This document shows positions 29,664-38,241 of a stretch of DNA of 64,000 nt, piece by piece. The stretch's first letter is position 1. Every line of letters begins with the position of its first letter. Location: contig NZ_WNKS01000002.1 of the NCBI RefSeq assembly GCF_009720655.1, positions 248,001 to 312,000 of the forward strand, in the 5' to 3' direction. Source of the DNA: Rhodoblastus acidophilus. GTDB taxonomy: Bacteria > Pseudomonadota > Alphaproteobacteria > Rhizobiales > Beijerinckiaceae. The notes under the pieces are model-generated. The model did not search any database and had not been told where the DNA came from. It saw nothing but the letters and a program-made list of their open reading frames with translations. The translations under genes and the position numbers were made by a program.

Positions 29664-30104
29664 ATGCAAAGCCTCCAAGACCTTGCTCACATCGCGAGCG
29701 TTGACCGCGAATTGTTCGCAACGCGCATCCACGAGATGCTGAGCCTCTGCTCGGCGGGCGACATGGCCGGCTTGATGTCGTTCTTCTCGGAAGACATCGC
29801 CTGTCAGATGATCGGCAACTGGAGCATGTTTCCCTTTCCCGGGCCGGTCCGGGGCAAGGCGGCGGTGACCCAGGCGTTCGGCAATCTCTTCACCCAGTTC
29901 CAGAGCCTCGGCTCCGAAGTCCACGACATCGTCATCGACGGCGACCGCGTCGCCGTGCGCCGCACCACGCGTCTGCGTCACCTCGGCACCGGCCGCAGCG
30001 CGGGTGTCGCCGTGGTGGATTTCCTGCGTTTTCGCGACGGCCTGGTGACCGAACTCACGGAATTACTCGATTCGCTCGCCATGGCGCGGCTGGAGGAATG
30101 CTGA
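29664..30104 (+). CDS. NTF2/SnoaL-like protein, copy 3 of 4
   Basis: A 146-residue paralogue with a clear GGAG six bases before ATG 29664. It keeps CQMIGNWSMFPFPGP, RGKAAVTQAF, SLGSEVHDIVIDGDRVAVRRTTRLRH and DFLRFRDGLVTELTELLDSLAMARLEE. Its first lines (MQSLQDLAHIASVDRE) closely resemble those of copies 1 and 2. The stop is two bases before the start of copy 4, so these two are translated from one message. Confidence 0.85.
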   Translation: MQSLQDLAHIASVDRELFATRIHEMLSLCSAGDMAGLMSFFSEDIACQMIGNWSMFPFPGPVRGKAAVTQAFGNLFTQFQSLGSEVHDIVIDGDRVAVRRTTRLRHLGTGRSAGVAVVDFLRFRDGLVTELTELLDSLAMARLEEC

Positions 30105-30105
30105 T

Positions 30106-30546
30106 TTGCGCAGCAAGGAAACACTCAACGCGCTGGCCGAGGTCGATCGCCAGCTGATTGAAACCCGCGTCCGACGCCTGCTTGAGCTTCGCGCGGAAAA
30201 CAATCTTCGCGCCATGCTGGACTATGTCGCCGACGACATCGTCTTCGAGGTGCGCGGCGGCTGGATGGCCCTTCCCTACTCCGGTCCGGTGAAAGGCAAG
30301 GCCAATGTCGCGAAGGCGATGATGTGCCTCATGACTCAGTATGAAAATCTTGGCTCGACCGTGCACAGCTTGACCATCGACGGCGAAAGCGTTGCGATCC
30401 GACGCACGGCGCGCGTGCGCCATCGCGGCACCAACCGCGTCGCCGATGTCGATATCGCCGACTTCGTGCGCTTCCGCGATGGTTTGGTCATCGGCTTGTC
30501 CGAGGTGGCCGACACGGTCACGCTCGCTGAACTCGATGAAATCTAG
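30106..30546 (+). CDS. NTF2/SnoaL-like protein, copy 4 of 4 (most divergent)
   Basis: A 146-residue paralogue that begins at TTG 30106 with GGAGG nine bases upstream. It has the same layout, AEVDRQLIETRVRRLLEL, DDIVFEVRGGWMALPYSGP, KGKANVAKAM, NLGSTVHSLTIDGESVAIR and DFVRFRDGLVIGLSEVADT. The GNWS motif of the other copies is changed to GGWM and the second glutamate region near the end differs, so its ligand may differ. A 46-bp inverted-repeat element begins at the base after its stop. Confidence 0.82.
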   Translation: MRSKETLNALAEVDRQLIETRVRRLLELRAENNLRAMLDYVADDIVFEVRGGWMALPYSGPVKGKANVAKAMMCLMTQYENLGSTVHSLTIDGESVAIRRTARVRHRGTNRVADVDIADFVRFRDGLVIGLSEVADTVTLAELDEI

Positions 30547-30592
30547 CGCGTTTTCAAGCGAAGTGGATGCCGGTTCGCGTAAAGAAAACGCG
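30547..30592. repeat. 46-bp inverted-repeat element
   Basis: The element has 9-bp terminal inverted repeats, CGCGTTTTC and GAAAACGCG, around a core containing AAGCGAAGTGGATGCCGGTT. I recall closely similar sequences as dispersed intergenic repeats in Rhizobiales genomes, but cannot search for them here. It sits between copy 4 and the convergent small secreted protein gene and may act as a hairpin in the transcript end. Confidence 0.65.
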
Positions 30593-30605
30593 TGAAAACA
30601 AAAAC

Positions 30606-30911
30606 CTAACGCAGAATAATCTGGAGGCGGACGCGCCCCCTGGGAGCAGGTTTTTGAACGACGCCGGCCGGCAAACGCGGGCTCGACGGTTTTGTTGCAG
30701 CCCGGCGCGACACGCGCCGGTTTTTTTGGGCGACGGGCGCCTCGGCAGCCGGCGCCGCGCCCAGGGAGCGCGAGCGCGCCACCGGCCCCGACCCGGCGAG
30801 GCAATAATTGTAGGCGTCGGCGTCGGCATATTTTGCGCAAGGGTCAGACGCCGCCCGCGCGACCCCATCGGCGCCAAGCAACAGCAGAAGAAGGACGGCG
30901 ACTCGTCTCAA
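30606..30911 (-). CDS. Small secreted protein, function not known
   Basis: A 101-residue protein with a signal peptide (RRVAVLLLLLLGADGVARA, cleavage before ASDP). The mature start DPCAKYADADAYNYCLAGSGP has a two-cysteine motif that I recall from many small exported proteins of Rhizobiales; the rest is basic and alanine/proline-rich. It begins at TTG 30911, whose last two bases overlap the stop of the VOC gene, which supports cotranslation. The C-terminal third runs towards the repeat element and is less protein-like, so the true end could be earlier if the gene is decaying. Confidence 0.55.
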   Translation of the reverse strand: MRRVAVLLLLLLGADGVARAASDPCAKYADADAYNYCLAGSGPVARSRSLGAAPAAEAPVAQKNRRVSRRAATKPSSPRLPAGVVQKPAPRGRVRLQIILR

Positions 30912-31669
30912 CGCTTCGCCGCGACCAGCGCGAAATAGGCGCCCTGGGGATCGAAGAATTGCGCGATCCAGGCCCCTCCGGGCACTTCGGCGGGACCCAT
31001 GAGTTTGGTCCCCCCGGTCTGCTCCACCCGTTCGATGGCGGCGTCCAGCGCATCGACAACAAAATAATAGCCCCAGAACGCCTGCGGGATTTGTTCCGGC
31101 CGCTTCATCATGCCGCCCACCGCCATGTCGCCGGTCGCGAACAGCCGGTAAACCCCCATCGGGCCCATGTCGAGGTCCTGGGTTTTCGTCCAGCCGTAGC
31201 GCGCGGCATAGAAGTCCATGGCCGCGTCGACGTCTTCGGTGAACAGCTCATGCCAGCCGACATGACCCGGGGTCATCGGCGGGACCTCCGCGGGCTCTTG
31301 GCCAACCAAATCCCGCCAGAGGCAATAAGCGGCGCCGAGCGGATCGGAGACGACGGCGAACCGGCCGACGCCCTCGATGGTCTCAGGCACGCGCCAAACC
31401 TTGCCGCCGGCGGCGGAAACAGCCGCGACTTCCGCGTCCACATCGGCGCAGGAAATGTAACCCATCCACGACGGCCGCGCGCCCTGCGCCTTGGCCTCGT
31501 CGGGAAGCCGCATCAGCCCGGCGACCGGACTCTTGCCGGCGGAAAAGATGTGGTAGGCGCGATCCCCCGGCGCCGGCGCCTCGGTCCAGCCGATGACCTT
31601 GCCATAAAAATCGCGCGCGGCGTCGATGTCGTCCGTCAGCAGCTCAAACCAGCAAAAACCTTCCGCCAT
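30908..31669 (-). CDS. VOC family protein with two glyoxalase-like domains
   Basis: A 253-residue cytosolic protein built of two vicinal-oxygen-chelate modules. The first starts FCWFELLTDDIDAARDFYGKVIGWTE and the second HVGWHELFTEDVDAAMDFYAARYGW; both end in barrel strands with G-rich turns (GAAYCLWRD, GAYFALVAA). The superfamily includes glyoxalases, dioxygenases and resistance proteins, and conserved metal ligands cannot be assigned with certainty, so the reaction is open. It lies 15 bases downstream of pheT on the same strand. Confidence 0.85.
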   Translation of the reverse strand: MAEGFCWFELLTDDIDAARDFYGKVIGWTEAPAPGDRAYHIFSAGKSPVAGLMRLPDEAKAQGARPSWMGYISCADVDAEVAAVSAAGGKVWRVPETIEGVGRFAVVSDPLGAAYCLWRDLVGQEPAEVPPMTPGHVGWHELFTEDVDAAMDFYAARYGWTKTQDLDMGPMGVYRLFATGDMAVGGMMKRPEQIPQAFWGYYFVVDALDAAIERVEQTGGTKLMGPAEVPGGAWIAQFFDPQGAYFALVAAKR

Positions 31670-31684
31670 CTCCGCCTCCCGTTT

Positions 31685-34114
31685 TCAGCCGCGCAGTTCG
31701 GCCCCCGTCTTCTTGCCGACCTCGGCGACGATCTTGGCGCTGACCGCGTCGATCTCGACATCCGTCAGCGTTTTTTCCCGCGGCTGCAAGGTCACGTTGA
31801 GCGCCACGGATTTCTTTCCCTCAGGAACGCCCGGCCCCTGATAAAGATCGAACACGCCGACATTGACGATCATCTGCCGGTCTGCGCCCTGAGCCGCCTT
31901 GATCAGGTCGGCGGCCTTGACCTGGCTGTCGACAATGAAGGCGAAATCGCGCTCCAGCGGCTGGAAGTCGGACAGCTCCAGCTTCGGTTTCGCGCGCGTC
32001 GGCTTCGCCTTGGGCGCGGGCAGAACATCGAGGAGGATTTCGAAAGCGACCAGCGGCCCCATCGCATCCAGCGCCTCCAGCGCGCGCGGGTGAAGCTCGC
32101 CGAACCAACCCAAAATATTTTTCGGGCCGAATTGCAGCGTGGCCGAGCGTCCCGGATGCAAAAAAGCCGGACCACCGGAAACAAGCTGCACGGATTGCGC
32201 GGAAACCCCAAGCACCGAAAGCAGAGCGAACAGGTCCGCTTTCACATCGAACACATCGACAGACCCCGCCTTGCCGTCCCAGTGACGGCCGGCGCCGGCC
32301 GGCTTGGCGGTTCCTCGCCGCAGGCCCGCGGCGGCGAGGAACTGGCCGTCCTCGGCGTCGCTTCGAAAAACCTGACCGACTTCGAACAAAGCGATGTCGC
32401 CAAAGCCGCGTGCAAAATTGCTTTTCGCGGCGGCGATCAGGCCGGGAACGAGGCTCGGCCGCATGTCCGACAAATCGGCGGCGATGGGATTTGCGAGCGC
32501 CAATTCCGGCGCGCCGCCGCCGAAAAGTTCGGCCTGCGCTTTCGAGATGAACGACCAGGTGACCGCCTCGACCATGCCGCGCGACGCCAGGGCGCGACGA
32601 GAGGAGCGCACGCGCCGTTGCAACAGGGTCAGCACCGCGCCGGCGACAGACCCTTCGCGCTCCAGCGGCGTCGGCGTGATGCGGTCGAGACCGGCAAGAC
32701 GGATGATCTCTTCGACCAGATCGGCCTTGCCCTCGATGTCGGGGCGCCAGCTCGGGGCGCGCACCTGGATGTGGCCGGCGTTGCAGGGCTGCGCCGCAAG
32801 AGCAAAACCGAGTTCCTCCAGTTTTGCCGTCATGTCGCTGGGATCGAGCGCAACGCCGGTCAGGCGCTGCACTTCCGACAGTGGGAAATCAATGGCCTCG
32901 GCAAGCGCGGGGACAGCGCCCGCGACCGAAATTTCCGACGCCTCCCCGCCGCACAGCGCCAAAACCATGCGCGTCGCCAGCTCCAAGCCCGGAACCGTAA
33001 ACTCAGGATCAACGCCGCGCTCAAACCGATAGCGCGCATCGGAGACAATGCCCAGTTTTCGGCCTGTTTGGGCGATGTTCGCCGGGTCCCACAGCGCGGA
33101 TTCGATCAGCACATCGGTGGTGGTCTCGTCGCAACCGGTGCTCTCGCCGCCCATCACGCCGGCGAGCGATTCGACGCCGTGATTGTCAGCGATCACCACG
33201 ACATTCTCATCCAACGCATAGGTCTTGCCGTCGAGCGCAACGAGGCTTTCCCCGGCCTTGGCGCAGCGAATGACCAGATCGCCAAAAACCTTGGCGGCGT
33301 CGAACACGTGGAGCGGCCGCCCGCGATCAATGGTCATGAAATTGGTGATGTCCACCAGCGCGTTGATCGGGCGCAGGCCAATGCTCTTGAGGCGTTTTTG
33401 TAGCCATTCCGGGCTGGGACCATTCTTGACGCCGCGCACCAGACGCAGCGCGAACAGCGGCGCCAGCCTGGCGTCCTCAGCGGCGAAATCCAACGTCGGC
33501 GTCACCGGACAGGGGAAGGCGCCAGCGACAGGCGCCGGCGAAAAGCCCTTGAGTTTGCCCAGGCCGGCCGCCGCGAGGTCGCGGGCGATGCCGTAAACGC
33601 TCGCCGCATCCGAGCGATTGGGCGTGAGGTTGATCTCGATCAGCGGATCGTCGAGCCCGGCGTAAGCGGCGTAGGACGTCCCGACCGGCGCGTCCTCGGC
33701 CAGTTCGAAAATGCCGCTCGAATCCCCCTCAAGGCCCAGTTCCTCGGGCGAGCACATCATGCCCCCGGATTCGACGCCGCGGATCACCCCCTTGGCGATG
33801 GTGAAATTCTTGGCGGGGATATAGGTCCCCGGCGCCGCGAACACGGTTTTCAGGCCGGCGCGCGCGTTCGGCGCGCCACAAACCACCTGCAAGGGCGCGG
33901 CCTCGCCGACATCGACCTGGCAGACGCGCAAGCGATCGGCGTTGGGATGCGGCTCCGCCGTCACGATCCGCGCGATGCGGAAGCCGCCAAGGGTTTCGGC
34001 CGGATTTTCCAGACCTTCGACTTCAAGGCCGATCCTCGTGAGGGTTTCGGCGATTTCGGTCAGCGACGCCTGGGTATCGAGGTGGCTTTTCAGCCAGGAG
34101 AGCGTGAATTTCAT
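31685..34114 (-). CDS. pheT: Phenylalanyl-tRNA synthetase beta subunit
   Basis: An 809-residue subunit of the heterotetrameric PheRS. Domains in order: short N-terminal MKFTLSWLKSHLDT, EMAP-II-like tRNA-binding domain at about 40-150 (IVTAEPHPNADRLRVCQVDVG), B3/B4 editing region (LVRGVKNGPSPEWLQKRL), B5 (VLCGGEASEISV, then FPLSEVQRLTGV), the catalytic-like core (ADLVEEIIRLAGLDRI) and the C-terminal anticodon-binding domain (FQPLERDFAFIVD to KTLTDVEIDAV). Length is normal. It follows pheS in the same operon. Confidence 0.97.
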   Translation of the reverse strand: MKFTLSWLKSHLDTQASLTEIAETLTRIGLEVEGLENPAETLGGFRIARIVTAEPHPNADRLRVCQVDVGEAAPLQVVCGAPNARAGLKTVFAAPGTYIPAKNFTIAKGVIRGVESGGMMCSPEELGLEGDSSGIFELAEDAPVGTSYAAYAGLDDPLIEINLTPNRSDAASVYGIARDLAAAGLGKLKGFSPAPVAGAFPCPVTPTLDFAAEDARLAPLFALRLVRGVKNGPSPEWLQKRLKSIGLRPINALVDITNFMTIDRGRPLHVFDAAKVFGDLVIRCAKAGESLVALDGKTYALDENVVVIADNHGVESLAGVMGGESTGCDETTTDVLIESALWDPANIAQTGRKLGIVSDARYRFERGVDPEFTVPGLELATRMVLALCGGEASEISVAGAVPALAEAIDFPLSEVQRLTGVALDPSDMTAKLEELGFALAAQPCNAGHIQVRAPSWRPDIEGKADLVEEIIRLAGLDRITPTPLEREGSVAGAVLTLLQRRVRSSRRALASRGMVEAVTWSFISKAQAELFGGGAPELALANPIAADLSDMRPSLVPGLIAAAKSNFARGFGDIALFEVGQVFRSDAEDGQFLAAAGLRRGTAKPAGAGRHWDGKAGSVDVFDVKADLFALLSVLGVSAQSVQLVSGGPAFLHPGRSATLQFGPKNILGWFGELHPRALEALDAMGPLVAFEILLDVLPAPKAKPTRAKPKLELSDFQPLERDFAFIVDSQVKAADLIKAAQGADRQMIVNVGVFDLYQGPGVPEGKKSVALNVTLQPREKTLTDVEIDAVSAKIVAEVGKKTGAELRG

Positions 34115-34138
34115 CGTCTATCTCTGAAAAGCGCGGGT

Positions 34139-35221
34139 TCAGCTCGAAAGGCCGCCGGCAAGCGTCGGCAGGTCGAGCGGCCTGAAACCATAGTGCTGGA
34201 GCCAGCGCACATCGGCCTCGAAGAAGGCGCGCAGGTCGTTCATGCCATATTTCAGCATGGCGATGCGGTCGATGCCCATGCCCCAGGCAAAGCCCTGGAA
34301 TTCGTCGGGATCGACGCCGCAATTGCGCAACACATTGGGATGGACCATGCCGCATCCCAAGATTTCGAGCCAGTCGTCGCCCTCGCCGAAGCGCATTTCG
34401 CCGCCCTTTCGCGAGCACTGAATGTCCACTTCCGCCGACGGCTCAGTGAAGGGGAAGAAGCTGGGACGGAAGCGCATCTTCACATTGGGCACTTCGAAGA
34501 AGGTCTTGCAAAACTCTTCGAGGATCCACTTCAAATGGCCCATATGCGCCTTGCGGTCGATCACCAGACCTTCGACCTGATGGAACATCGGCGTATGCGT
34601 CTGATCGGAATCGCAGCGATAGGTGCGGCCCGGGCAGATCACGCGGATCGGCGGCGGGTTTTTCAGCATGGTGCGCACCTGCACCGGCGAGGTGTGGGTG
34701 CGCAAAAGCTTGCGCTCGCCATCGGCCTTGCGGTTGAAGAAAAACGTGTCGTGCATTTCGCGCGCCGGATGTCCGGGCGGAAAATTCAGCTTGGTGAAAT
34801 TATAGTCGTCGCTTTCGACATCCGGGCCTTCGGCGATGGAAAAGCCCATGTCGCTGAAAATCGCGGTCAGTTCGTCCATGACCTGCGAAATCGGGTGGAT
34901 GCGACCGCTCTCCAGCGCGCCAGCGCGGGTCGGCAGGGTCACGTCGAGCGTTTCGCTCGCCAGCCGGGCTTTAAGCGCAACGTCCTTGAGCATGGCCTTG
35001 CGCGAAGAAAGCGCCTCGCCGACCTTGTCCTTCAGGGCGTTGATTTTCGCCCCTTCGGTCTTGCGCTCCTCCGGCGACATTTTGCCGAGCGTGGCGAGCA
35101 GGGCGGAAATGGACCCCTTTTTTCCGAGCGCGGCGACGCGGACGTTTTCCAGCGCGGCCTCGTCGGCGGCGGCGTCTACGGCGGCGAGGGTTGCAGCTTC
35201 GAGTTCTTGCAGATCGGACAT
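34139..35221 (-). CDS. pheS: Phenylalanyl-tRNA synthetase alpha subunit
   Basis: A 360-residue catalytic subunit of PheRS. The N-terminal coiled coil is followed by class II motifs: [19 protein letters not shown] (motif 1), [31 protein letters not shown] (motif 2) and the final [17 protein letters not shown] (motif 3). ATG 35221 ([10 protein letters not shown]) gives the usual N-terminus; an upstream in-frame start at 35254 would add residues not seen in the family. A terminator lies between rplT and this gene, so pheST may have its own promoter or depend on read-through. Confidence 0.96.
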   Translation of the reverse strand: MSDLQELEAATLAAVDAAADEAALENVRVAALGKKGSISALLATLGKMSPEERKTEGAKINALKDKVGEALSSRKAMLKDVALKARLASETLDVTLPTRAGALESGRIHPISQVMDELTAIFSDMGFSIAEGPDVESDDYNFTKLNFPPGHPAREMHDTFFFNRKADGERKLLRTHTSPVQVRTMLKNPPPIRVICPGRTYRCDSDQTHTPMFHQVEGLVIDRKAHMGHLKWILEEFCKTFFEVPNVKMRFRPSFFPFTEPSAEVDIQCSRKGGEMRFGEGDDWLEILGCGMVHPNVLRNCGVDPDEFQGFAWGMGIDRIAMLKYGMNDLRAFFEADVRWLQHYGFRPLDLPTLAGGLSS

Positions 35222-35275
35222 GTGAAAACCTTGCGTTGCAGCGCGTAATGCCACGCGGAAAGAACGCTGGAAAGC

Positions 35276-35303
35276 AAAAAAGCCCGCCGGGTCGCAGCGG
35301 GCT
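35276..35303 (-). terminator. Rho-independent terminator between rplT and pheS
   Basis: Read on the minus strand, the stem AGCCCGC / GCGGGCT with a 9-nt loop is followed by a run of T (35276-35281). It lies 23 bases after the rplT stop and about 55 bases before pheS, so it either ends the ribosomal-protein transcript or acts as an attenuator for pheST. Confidence 0.8.
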
Positions 35304-35326
35304 TCTTCAAATCGCGTGACCGAAAA

Positions 35327-35692
35327 TCAGGCGGCGGCGGGCAGCGCGGCCTTGGCCTTTTCCACGATGGCGGCGAAAGCCGTCGGCTCGGAAATGGCGA
35401 GTTCGGAGAGAACCTTGCGGTCCACCTCGACGCCGGCCTTGGCGAGGCCGTCGATGAAGCGGCTGTAGGTCAGGCCGAACTCACGCACGGCGGCGTTGAG
35501 GCGCTGAATCCACAGGGAGCGCATGGTGCGCTTCTTGGCGCGGCGGTCGCGCGTCGCATATTGCATCGAGCGGTCGACGGCGGCCTTGGCGGCGCGGATG
35601 GTGTTCTTGCGGCGGCCATAAAAGCCCTTGGCGGCCTTGAAAACTTTCTTGTGCTTGGCGTGCGAGGTGACGCCGCGTTTGACGCGAGCCAT
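35327..35692 (-). CDS. rplT: 50S ribosomal protein L20
   Basis: A 121-residue ribosomal protein with the L20 start [50 protein letters not shown] and the C-terminal [21 protein letters not shown]20 is an early assembly protein of the large subunit and the feedback repressor of its own operon in several bacteria. It follows rpmI by 41 bases. Confidence 0.98.
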   Translation of the reverse strand: MARVKRGVTSHAKHKKVFKAAKGFYGRRKNTIRAAKAAVDRSMQYATRDRRAKKRTMRSLWIQRLNAAVREFGLTYSRFIDGLAKAGVEVDRKVLSELAISEPTAFAAIVEKAKAALPAAA

Positions 35693-35733
35693 GGATGATC
35701 TCCAGATTGAACTTGGTTACGGACGGGCTGGGA

Positions 35734-35934
35734 TCAGCCGTTGGGCAGAAAGAACTTCTTCACGTTATCCCCGTCGGTCTTGAAGAGGATGTTCGTGCCG
35801 CGCAGATTGCGGATCTGCTTCTTGGTCCGCTTGATCATGCCATGGCGCTTGCCGCGCTGGGCATAGACCACCTTGCCGGTGCCGGTGATCTTGAAGCGCT
35901 TTTTCGCGCCGGATTTGGTCTTCAGCTTGGGCAT
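35734..35934 (-). CDS. rpmI: 50S ribosomal protein L35
   Basis: A 66-residue basic ribosomal protein, [20 protein letters not shown] followed by [20 protein letters not shown], matching L35 in length and sequence. The frame is open back to 35997, but the upstream residues are not part of the family and cross the leader hairpin. ATG 35934 is the correct start. Its own promoter and leader lie upstream, separate from infC. Confidence 0.97.
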   Translation of the reverse strand: MPKLKTKSGAKKRFKITGTGKVVYAQRGKRHGMIKRTKKQIRNLRGTNILFKTDGDNVKKFFLPNG

Positions 35935-35983
35935 TTCGCTCTCACTTGTTGAGGCCTTGCGGCCATGGTCTCGGAAACGAGCC

Positions 35984-36018
35984 AAAAAACCCGCCACGGC
36001 AGCCCTTTACTGGCCGGG
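35984..36018 (-). promoter_or_regulatory. Terminator-like hairpin in the rpmI leader (candidate attenuator)
   Basis: On the minus strand CCCGGCCA pairs with TGGCGGG (one bulged base) and is followed directly by TTTTTT (35984-35989). The hairpin lies between the candidate promoter and the rpmI ATG, ending 49 bases before the start codon. Ribosomal-protein operons with L20 are often feedback-controlled in the leader, so premature termination is a reasonable inference. Confidence 0.5.
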
Positions 36019-36033
36019 CGGATTAGAGCGGGG

Positions 36034-36063
36034 CTTATAGGGGGAAACGCGGGCGTTTGGCAA
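36034..36063 (-). promoter_or_regulatory. Candidate promoter of rpmI-rplT
   Basis: On the minus strand TTGCCA (36058-36063) and TATAAG (36034-36039) are separated by 18 bases, close to the sigma-70 consensus. It would start a leader of about 95 nt before rpmI and overlaps the end of the upstream hydrolase gene. Confidence 0.5.
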
Positions 36064-36067
36064 GCGC

Positions 36068-36835
36068 CTACGCGATGTCTCGCAGAAAATCCCTCACCGC
36101 GTCCAAAACCTCCTCCGGTTTTTCACGATGGGGAATGTGACCGCAATCCCGCAGAATCAAGCTCTGTCCATTCGCCGGAAGCTCGCCGATGCGTCGCGGG
36201 TGCGCCTCCGATCCATACTCGTCGTGTTCACCGTGGATCGCCAGGATCGGGCAGGTCACGCGACGCAACGCATCGTCGAGCGTCCAACCTGCAAACGCTT
36301 CCGAATGCCAGGCTTCGGTCCAGGCGTCGAGCACCCATTGCGCGTTGTCGCCATGGTAGCGGCGCAGCCGTTCAAACTGCCCGGGTTTTTCGAAATCCGC
36401 CTTGGCCGCGCGAATGCCGTCAAGAATGCGGTCCTCAACAAAAGCCTGCGCAGCCTCTGTGACGACGGCCGCCGTTACAGAGGGAAATTGCGCGGCCGCC
36501 GACAGCGCCATGCCGCCGCCGACGCTGTGACCGAACAGAACGACACTGTCCGCCGCGAATTTCCCGCAGAGATAGGGAAGATTGAGCGCTTCGTCGGCGA
36601 CGAAGGTCGGCGGCAGCCTGCCCCGGCGCGGGTCGGACCGTCCAAAGCCCAGACGATCGTAGGCGAGGACAGCCCGCCCCGTCGCTTCCGACAGAAGCGC
36701 CGGAAAGTCGCGCCACAAGTCCACCGACCCCAGCGAGTCATGAAACAGGATGATCGGCGCCGACCGGCCGTCCGCAGGCCAATGTCGGGCAAACAGCCGC
36801 CCCTGCGGCGTCGAGACAAAAAATTCTTCCACCAT
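36068..36835 (-). CDS. Alpha/beta-fold hydrolase
   Basis: A 255-residue soluble hydrolase. The catalytic triad is visible: nucleophile serine in LFGHSVGGGMAL, acid in HGEHDEYG and histidine in CGHIPHREKPEEV, with the oxyanion loop FHDSLGSVDLWRDFPALL near the start. The substrate is not clear; such proteins include esterases and C-C or C-Cl hydrolases. Its ATG is directly adjacent to the stop of the upstream MFS gene, so the two are probably cotranslated and may handle the same compound. Confidence 0.88.
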   Translation of the reverse strand: MVEEFFVSTPQGRLFARHWPADGRSAPIILFHDSLGSVDLWRDFPALLSEATGRAVLAYDRLGFGRSDPRRGRLPPTFVADEALNLPYLCGKFAADSVVLFGHSVGGGMALSAAAQFPSVTAAVVTEAAQAFVEDRILDGIRAAKADFEKPGQFERLRRYHGDNAQWVLDAWTEAWHSEAFAGWTLDDALRRVTCPILAIHGEHDEYGSEAHPRRIGELPANGQSLILRDCGHIPHREKPEEVLDAVRDFLRDIA

Positions 36836-38167
36836 CTATTCCAATAGCGCGTTGTCCGCATCTTCCCGATCCAGCATAGAGGTCTTCTTCGTGTCGGGCA
36901 GGAAGAAATAGACCAGCAGCGAGCAAAAAATCACCGCGCTGGCGTAATAATAAAAGCCGCTTTCAAGCCCCACCGACTTGAACCACAGCGCCACATATTC
37001 CGCCGTGCCGCCGAAAAGCGACACCGCCACCGCATAGGGCAGGCCGACGCCGGTGGCGCGCAAGCTCGCGGGGAACAGCTCCGCCTTCACCACCGCATTG
37101 ATCGAGGTGTAGGGCGCGGTCATGATCCAGCCGAGCGCAACGAGGAAAAACGCCTCCCAGGGGCCGTGGGCGCGGGACAAGACCGAAAGCAGCGGCACGG
37201 TGCCGAGCGTTCCCATAATCCCAAAGGCCAGCAGCACTGGACGGCGGCCGATGCGGTCGGACAGAGCGCCATAGAGCGGCTGGATCAACAGCGCGAACAC
37301 CAGCGCGCCGGCGCTGACCCAAGTGCTCTCCTTGTCGGAGAGCCCTACGGTGAGCTTCAGAAATTTCTGCATGTAGATGGTGTAGACATAGAAGGCGAGC
37401 GTGCCGCCCATGGTGAGGCCCACCACGATCAGCGCCTCGCGCCGGTGCGCCCACAGCGCCCGCAAGCCGCCGCCCGTCCCCTTCGCCCTGGCGTTCTTGA
37501 AAGCCTGAGTCTCTTCCAGGTCGCGCCGCATCCACAGCGTGAAAAGAGCCAGGCCCGCGCCGATGAAAAACGGGATGCGCCAGCCCCAGGCGCGCAAGTC
37601 CTCCGGCGTGAGGACAAGGTTTTGCAGGACCAGCAGAACCGAGAGCGCCCCAAGCTGCCCGCCGATCAGGGTCACGTACAGAAAACTGCAATAGAACCCG
37701 CGCCGCGAGCTCTCTCCCATTTCAGCGACATAGGTGGCGCTGGCGCCATATTCGCCGCCGAGGCTCAGGCCCTGGATCAACCGGGCGAACATCAGCGCCG
37801 CCGGCGCGAGCACGCCAATCTGCGCATAAGTGGGGGTGAGCGCGATCAGCAGCGAACCGCCGCACATCATCAGCACCGAGAGCATCAGCGAACGCCGGCG
37901 GCCGTAGCGGTCGCCGATCAGGCCGAACAGCCAGCCGCCGATCGGCCGCATGAAAAAGCCCAGCGCGAAAATGCCGGCCGAAAACAGCATTTGCGCGATT
38001 TCGTCGGATTTGGGGAAGAAGGCCGGCGCGAAATAGAGCGAAAAGGCCGCATAGACATAAAAATCGTAATATTCGACGAGATTGCCGAGCGAACCGACCA
38101 CGATCGCCTTGAGGCGCAAGGGATCGATTTTTTCGGCTCCGGCCATTCCCGTCCTCCCGCCCGACAC
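36836..38167 (-). CDS. MFS transporter, metabolite:H+ symporter (MHS) type
   Basis: A 443-residue inner-membrane transporter with twelve predicted helices. It has the MHS-family start LGNLVEYYDFYVYAAFSLYFAP, the loop motif GLIGDRYGRRRSLMLSVL, LIQGLSLGGEYGASATYVAEM and the second-half YGALSDRIGRRPVLL. Relatives (KgtP, ProP, ShiA) import organic acids or compatible solutes with protons. ATG 38146 (MAGAEKID) is an alternative start seven codons later. It stands between infC and the rpmI promoter, an insertion into the usual infC-rpmI-rplT order. Confidence 0.9.
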   Translation of the reverse strand: MSGGRTGMAGAEKIDPLRLKAIVVGSLGNLVEYYDFYVYAAFSLYFAPAFFPKSDEIAQMLFSAGIFALGFFMRPIGGWLFGLIGDRYGRRRSLMLSVLMMCGGSLLIALTPTYAQIGVLAPAALMFARLIQGLSLGGEYGASATYVAEMGESSRRGFYCSFLYVTLIGGQLGALSVLLVLQNLVLTPEDLRAWGWRIPFFIGAGLALFTLWMRRDLEETQAFKNARAKGTGGGLRALWAHRREALIVVGLTMGGTLAFYVYTIYMQKFLKLTVGLSDKESTWVSAGALVFALLIQPLYGALSDRIGRRPVLLAFGIMGTLGTVPLLSVLSRAHGPWEAFFLVALGWIMTAPYTSINAVVKAELFPASLRATGVGLPYAVAVSLFGGTAEYVALWFKSVGLESGFYYYASAVIFCSLLVYFFLPDTKKTSMLDREDADNALLE

Positions 38168-38241
38168 GCGTTCGAGCGGGAAGAATGGGAGAAAGCGAAC
38201 GCCTTAGGCAATTCTTATTTATTTTATGCGCGGCGCCGAAG

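Noticed and set aside
30692-33403. 903-codon plus-strand frame opposite the VOC gene and pheT
   Set aside because: Shadow frame; pheT and the VOC gene on the other strand are certain.
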